Assembly: GCA_002763345.1 (NCBI GenBank)
Contig: PEXZ01000006.1
Coordinates: 1 to 12,838 of the forward strand
DNA: 12,838 bases
Reading direction: 5' to 3'
From: Candidatus Micrarchaeota archaeon CG08_land_8_20_14_0_20_59_11
GTDB lineage: Archaea > Micrarchaeota > Micrarchaeia > Norongarragalinales > Norongarragalinaceae
The notes under the pieces are model-generated. The model saw only the letters and a list, made by a program, of their open reading frames with translations. It had not been told where the DNA came from and did not search any database. Positions 12,799 through 12,838 of this stretch are shown here, in pieces; the first letter of the stretch is position 1; each line of letters begins with the position of its first letter. A program made the translations under genes and the position numbers.

Positions 12799-12838
12799 TT
12801 CTGGGTTTCGCAGGCACGATCGCCTCGGGCAAGGGCGA
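12786..12838 (+). CDS. 5' end of a P-loop nucleotide kinase-like gene (partial)
   Basis: ATG 12786 lies inside the last codons of cysS in another frame and runs off the right edge. The 17 visible residues (MARLVLGFAGTIASGKG) form a first beta strand plus a Walker A motif (GTIASGK). This start is typical of nucleoside or dephospho-CoA kinase-like P-loop proteins. The 13-nt overlap with the cysS stop suggests translational coupling. The exact family cannot be told from this fragment. Confidence 0.6.
   Translation, partial: MARLVLGFAGTIASGKG

Noticed and set aside
1..12838. tRNA or rRNA genes, CRISPR arrays, insertion sequences
   Set aside because: No cloverleaf or TPsiC-like block, no regularly spaced repeats and no transposase-like frame or terminal inverted repeats were seen on reading both strands.

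Overview
This window is archaeal and gene-dense, and it reads as a chromosomal segment of a GC-rich, small-genome archaeon. The evidence for Archaea is a replication factor C large subunit, an archaeal-type YchF/OBG GTPase, an ADP-dependent sugar kinase, several proteins with class III (archaeal type IV pilin) signal peptides, and TATA-like boxes that recur about 26 bp upstream of start codons. A DPANN lineage such as Diapherotrites or Micrarchaeota is my guess from gene style. The sequence alone does not prove it.

Layout. 1-1220 (+): the tail of an unrecognised gene, an M50-type intramembrane zinc protease and a DJ-1/PfpI-like protein, probably one transcript. 1284-3736: a pilin-like cluster in two convergent arms. 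The plus arm has two class III signal proteins and the minus arm has four small single-TM proteins, with ATGA or short overlaps and tails that overlap antisense at 1866-1888. A divergent secreted, membrane-anchored protein of unknown function follows (3765-4487). 4508-6869: rfcL (minus) and the YchF-like GTPase (plus), divergent from a short shared promoter region. 6879-7669: a more AT-rich island with a DUF2085-like membrane protein and, divergently, a small membrane protein broken by a frameshift at an A6 run. 7741-8562: an endonuclease IV-like TIM barrel. 8617-9976: a divergent redox pair, a glutaredoxin-like protein and a membrane-anchored thioredoxin/DsbA-fold protein, around a perfect 14-bp palindrome. 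9991-12838 (+): an ADP-dependent sugar kinase, cysteinyl-tRNA synthetase and the start of a P-loop kinase-like gene.

The main unusual points are these. (i) A 36-nt palindrome-centred element occurs twice (inside cysS, and at the 5' edge of a pilin-like gene). Both copies read in the same frame and share a compensatory stem change, which resembles protein-coding palindromic repeats. (ii) The kinase encodes its conserved first strand upstream of every ATG/GTG/TTG, and a good Shine-Dalgarno sequence sits 7 nt before an in-frame ACG, suggesting ACG initiation. (iii) The small membrane gene at 7353-7669 needs a -1 shift at A6. (iv) The pilin-like set carries graded degeneration of the class III motif. 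No rRNA, tRNA, CRISPR or insertion sequence was recognised. Apart from the frameshifted gene, no stretch over 300 bases lacks a gene.
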